From Alphaproteobacteria bacterium (GTDB taxonomy: Bacteria > Pseudomonadota > Alphaproteobacteria > Elsterales > Elsteraceae): a stretch of DNA of 6,407 bases. The translations under genes and the position numbers were made by a program. The first letter of the stretch is position 1. Each line of letters begins with the position of its first letter. Below are positions 6,174 through 6,407 of this stretch, piece by piece. Location of the stretch: NCBI GenBank assembly GCA_013297545.1, contig JAAFHH010000185.1, forward strand, positions 1 through 6,407, given 5' to 3'. Below the pieces are notes generated by a model. It did not search any database, was not told where the DNA came from, and saw nothing but the letters and a program-made list of their open reading frames with translations.

Positions 6174-6206
6174 GCGCGATTCGGCCGCGCTTGCCTCTCG
6201 ACAAGC
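6170..6206. repeat. Inverted repeats overlapping the ffh -35 box
   Basis: A perfect 9-bp inverted repeat, GCAAGCGCG-N7-CGCGCTTGC, spans 6170-6194. Its right arm is partly shared with a second dyad, GCTTG-N8-CAAGC (6189-6206), so the two hairpins cannot form together. The left arm overlaps the predicted ffh -35 hexamer. It could be a transcription-factor operator for ffh or for the divergent gene, or a structure in the leader of the plus-strand transcript. No T-run follows on either strand, so it is unlikely to be an intrinsic terminator. Confidence 0.5.
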
Positions 6207-6253
6207 AGGGCGGGTTCGGATTCCCTAGCCGCGGTTCAGGAACGAGGCCTCAC

Positions 6254-6407
6254 GTGATCACCCGCGATATCGACAATGGGCTGCAATGGCGCGCCGAAGG
6301 GCGCGAGGTGTGGACCAAAACGCCCGAAGACGGGCCGGTCGGCCGGCACCGCTACCGGATCGCCCAGTGCTTTGACGCCAAGGCGGCCGAGGAACACGCC
6401 CGGCTAC
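6254..6407 (+). CDS. Unidentified protein, 5' part only (cut by window edge)
   Basis: A plus-strand frame opens with GTG at 6254 and stays open for 51 codons to the window end. GAGG lies 6 nt upstream of the GTG, with AGGA a little further away. About 80% of third codon positions are G or C, which matches real genes in this window. The visible N-terminus (ITRDIDNGLQWRAEGREVW and onward) is hydrophilic, rich in Arg and Glu, and has no signal peptide or membrane segment. I do not recognise the family. The gene is transcribed away from ffh and shares its 182-nt upstream region, so both could share regulation. No convincing promoter of its own was seen. Confidence 0.6.
   Translation, partial: MITRDIDNGLQWRAEGREVWTKTPEDGPVGRHRYRIAQCFDAKAAEEHARL

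Noticed and set aside
6072..6253. A 4.5S SRP RNA gene next to ffh
   Set aside because: The intergenic region has neither the conserved GGAA-type apical loop nor the long imperfect hairpin expected of SRP RNA.
1..6407. CRISPR arrays, insertion sequences, tRNA or rRNA genes, phage or defence genes
   Set aside because: No regularly spaced repeats, transposase motifs, terminal inverted repeats or tRNA-like cloverleaf were seen. Genes cover nearly the whole window and no gap exceeds 182 nt.

Overview
The window reads as a chromosomal housekeeping segment of a high-GC alphaproteobacterium. The gene order ffh-rpsP-rimM-trmD-rplS followed by leuC and leuD, the TRxD form of the Ffh G4 motif and the long, basic C-terminus of S16 all point that way. 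A Rhodospirillales-like lineage is plausible but not proven from this sequence.

Layout. All complete genes lie on the minus strand and are read from right to left. First comes a ribosome/SRP block: ffh (SRP GTPase, 6071 to 4596), rpsP (S16, 4572 to 4237), rimM (30S maturation factor, 4230 to 3715), trmD (tRNA m1G37 methyltransferase, 3718 to 3026) and rplS (L19, 3004 to 2618). The leucine block follows: leuC (2576 to 1173), a small RDD-family membrane protein (about 1171 to 698) and leuD (637 to 20). The gaps are 23, 6, -4 (ATGA overlap), 21, 41, 1 and 60 nt. A single long transcript is therefore possible, and no intrinsic terminator is visible between rplS and leuC. On the plus strand, an unidentified gene starts with GTG at 6254 and runs off the right edge. 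It diverges from ffh across a 182-nt intergenic region.

Regulatory reading. A good sigma70-like promoter (TTGCAC-N17-TATAGG) lies upstream of ffh. Its -35 box sits inside a 9-bp perfect inverted repeat, which overlaps a second possible hairpin. A second candidate promoter (TTGCAC-N17-TAACTT) lies in the 60-nt gap before leuD. A short hairpin directly follows the leuD stop and may be the start of a terminator cut by the window edge.

How the genes work together. The right block supplies translation and protein-targeting functions: S16, L19, 30S assembly, reading-frame-maintaining tRNA methylation and the SRP GTPase. LeuC and LeuD are the two subunits of isopropylmalate isomerase. The RDD membrane protein between them has no obvious role in leucine synthesis.

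No previously undescribed system is evident. The most unusual point is the start of the RDD gene: similarity to the family extends upstream of every canonical start codon and begins at an ATC codon one base after the leuC stop. The leftmost 840 bp or so are also clearly lower in GC than the rest.
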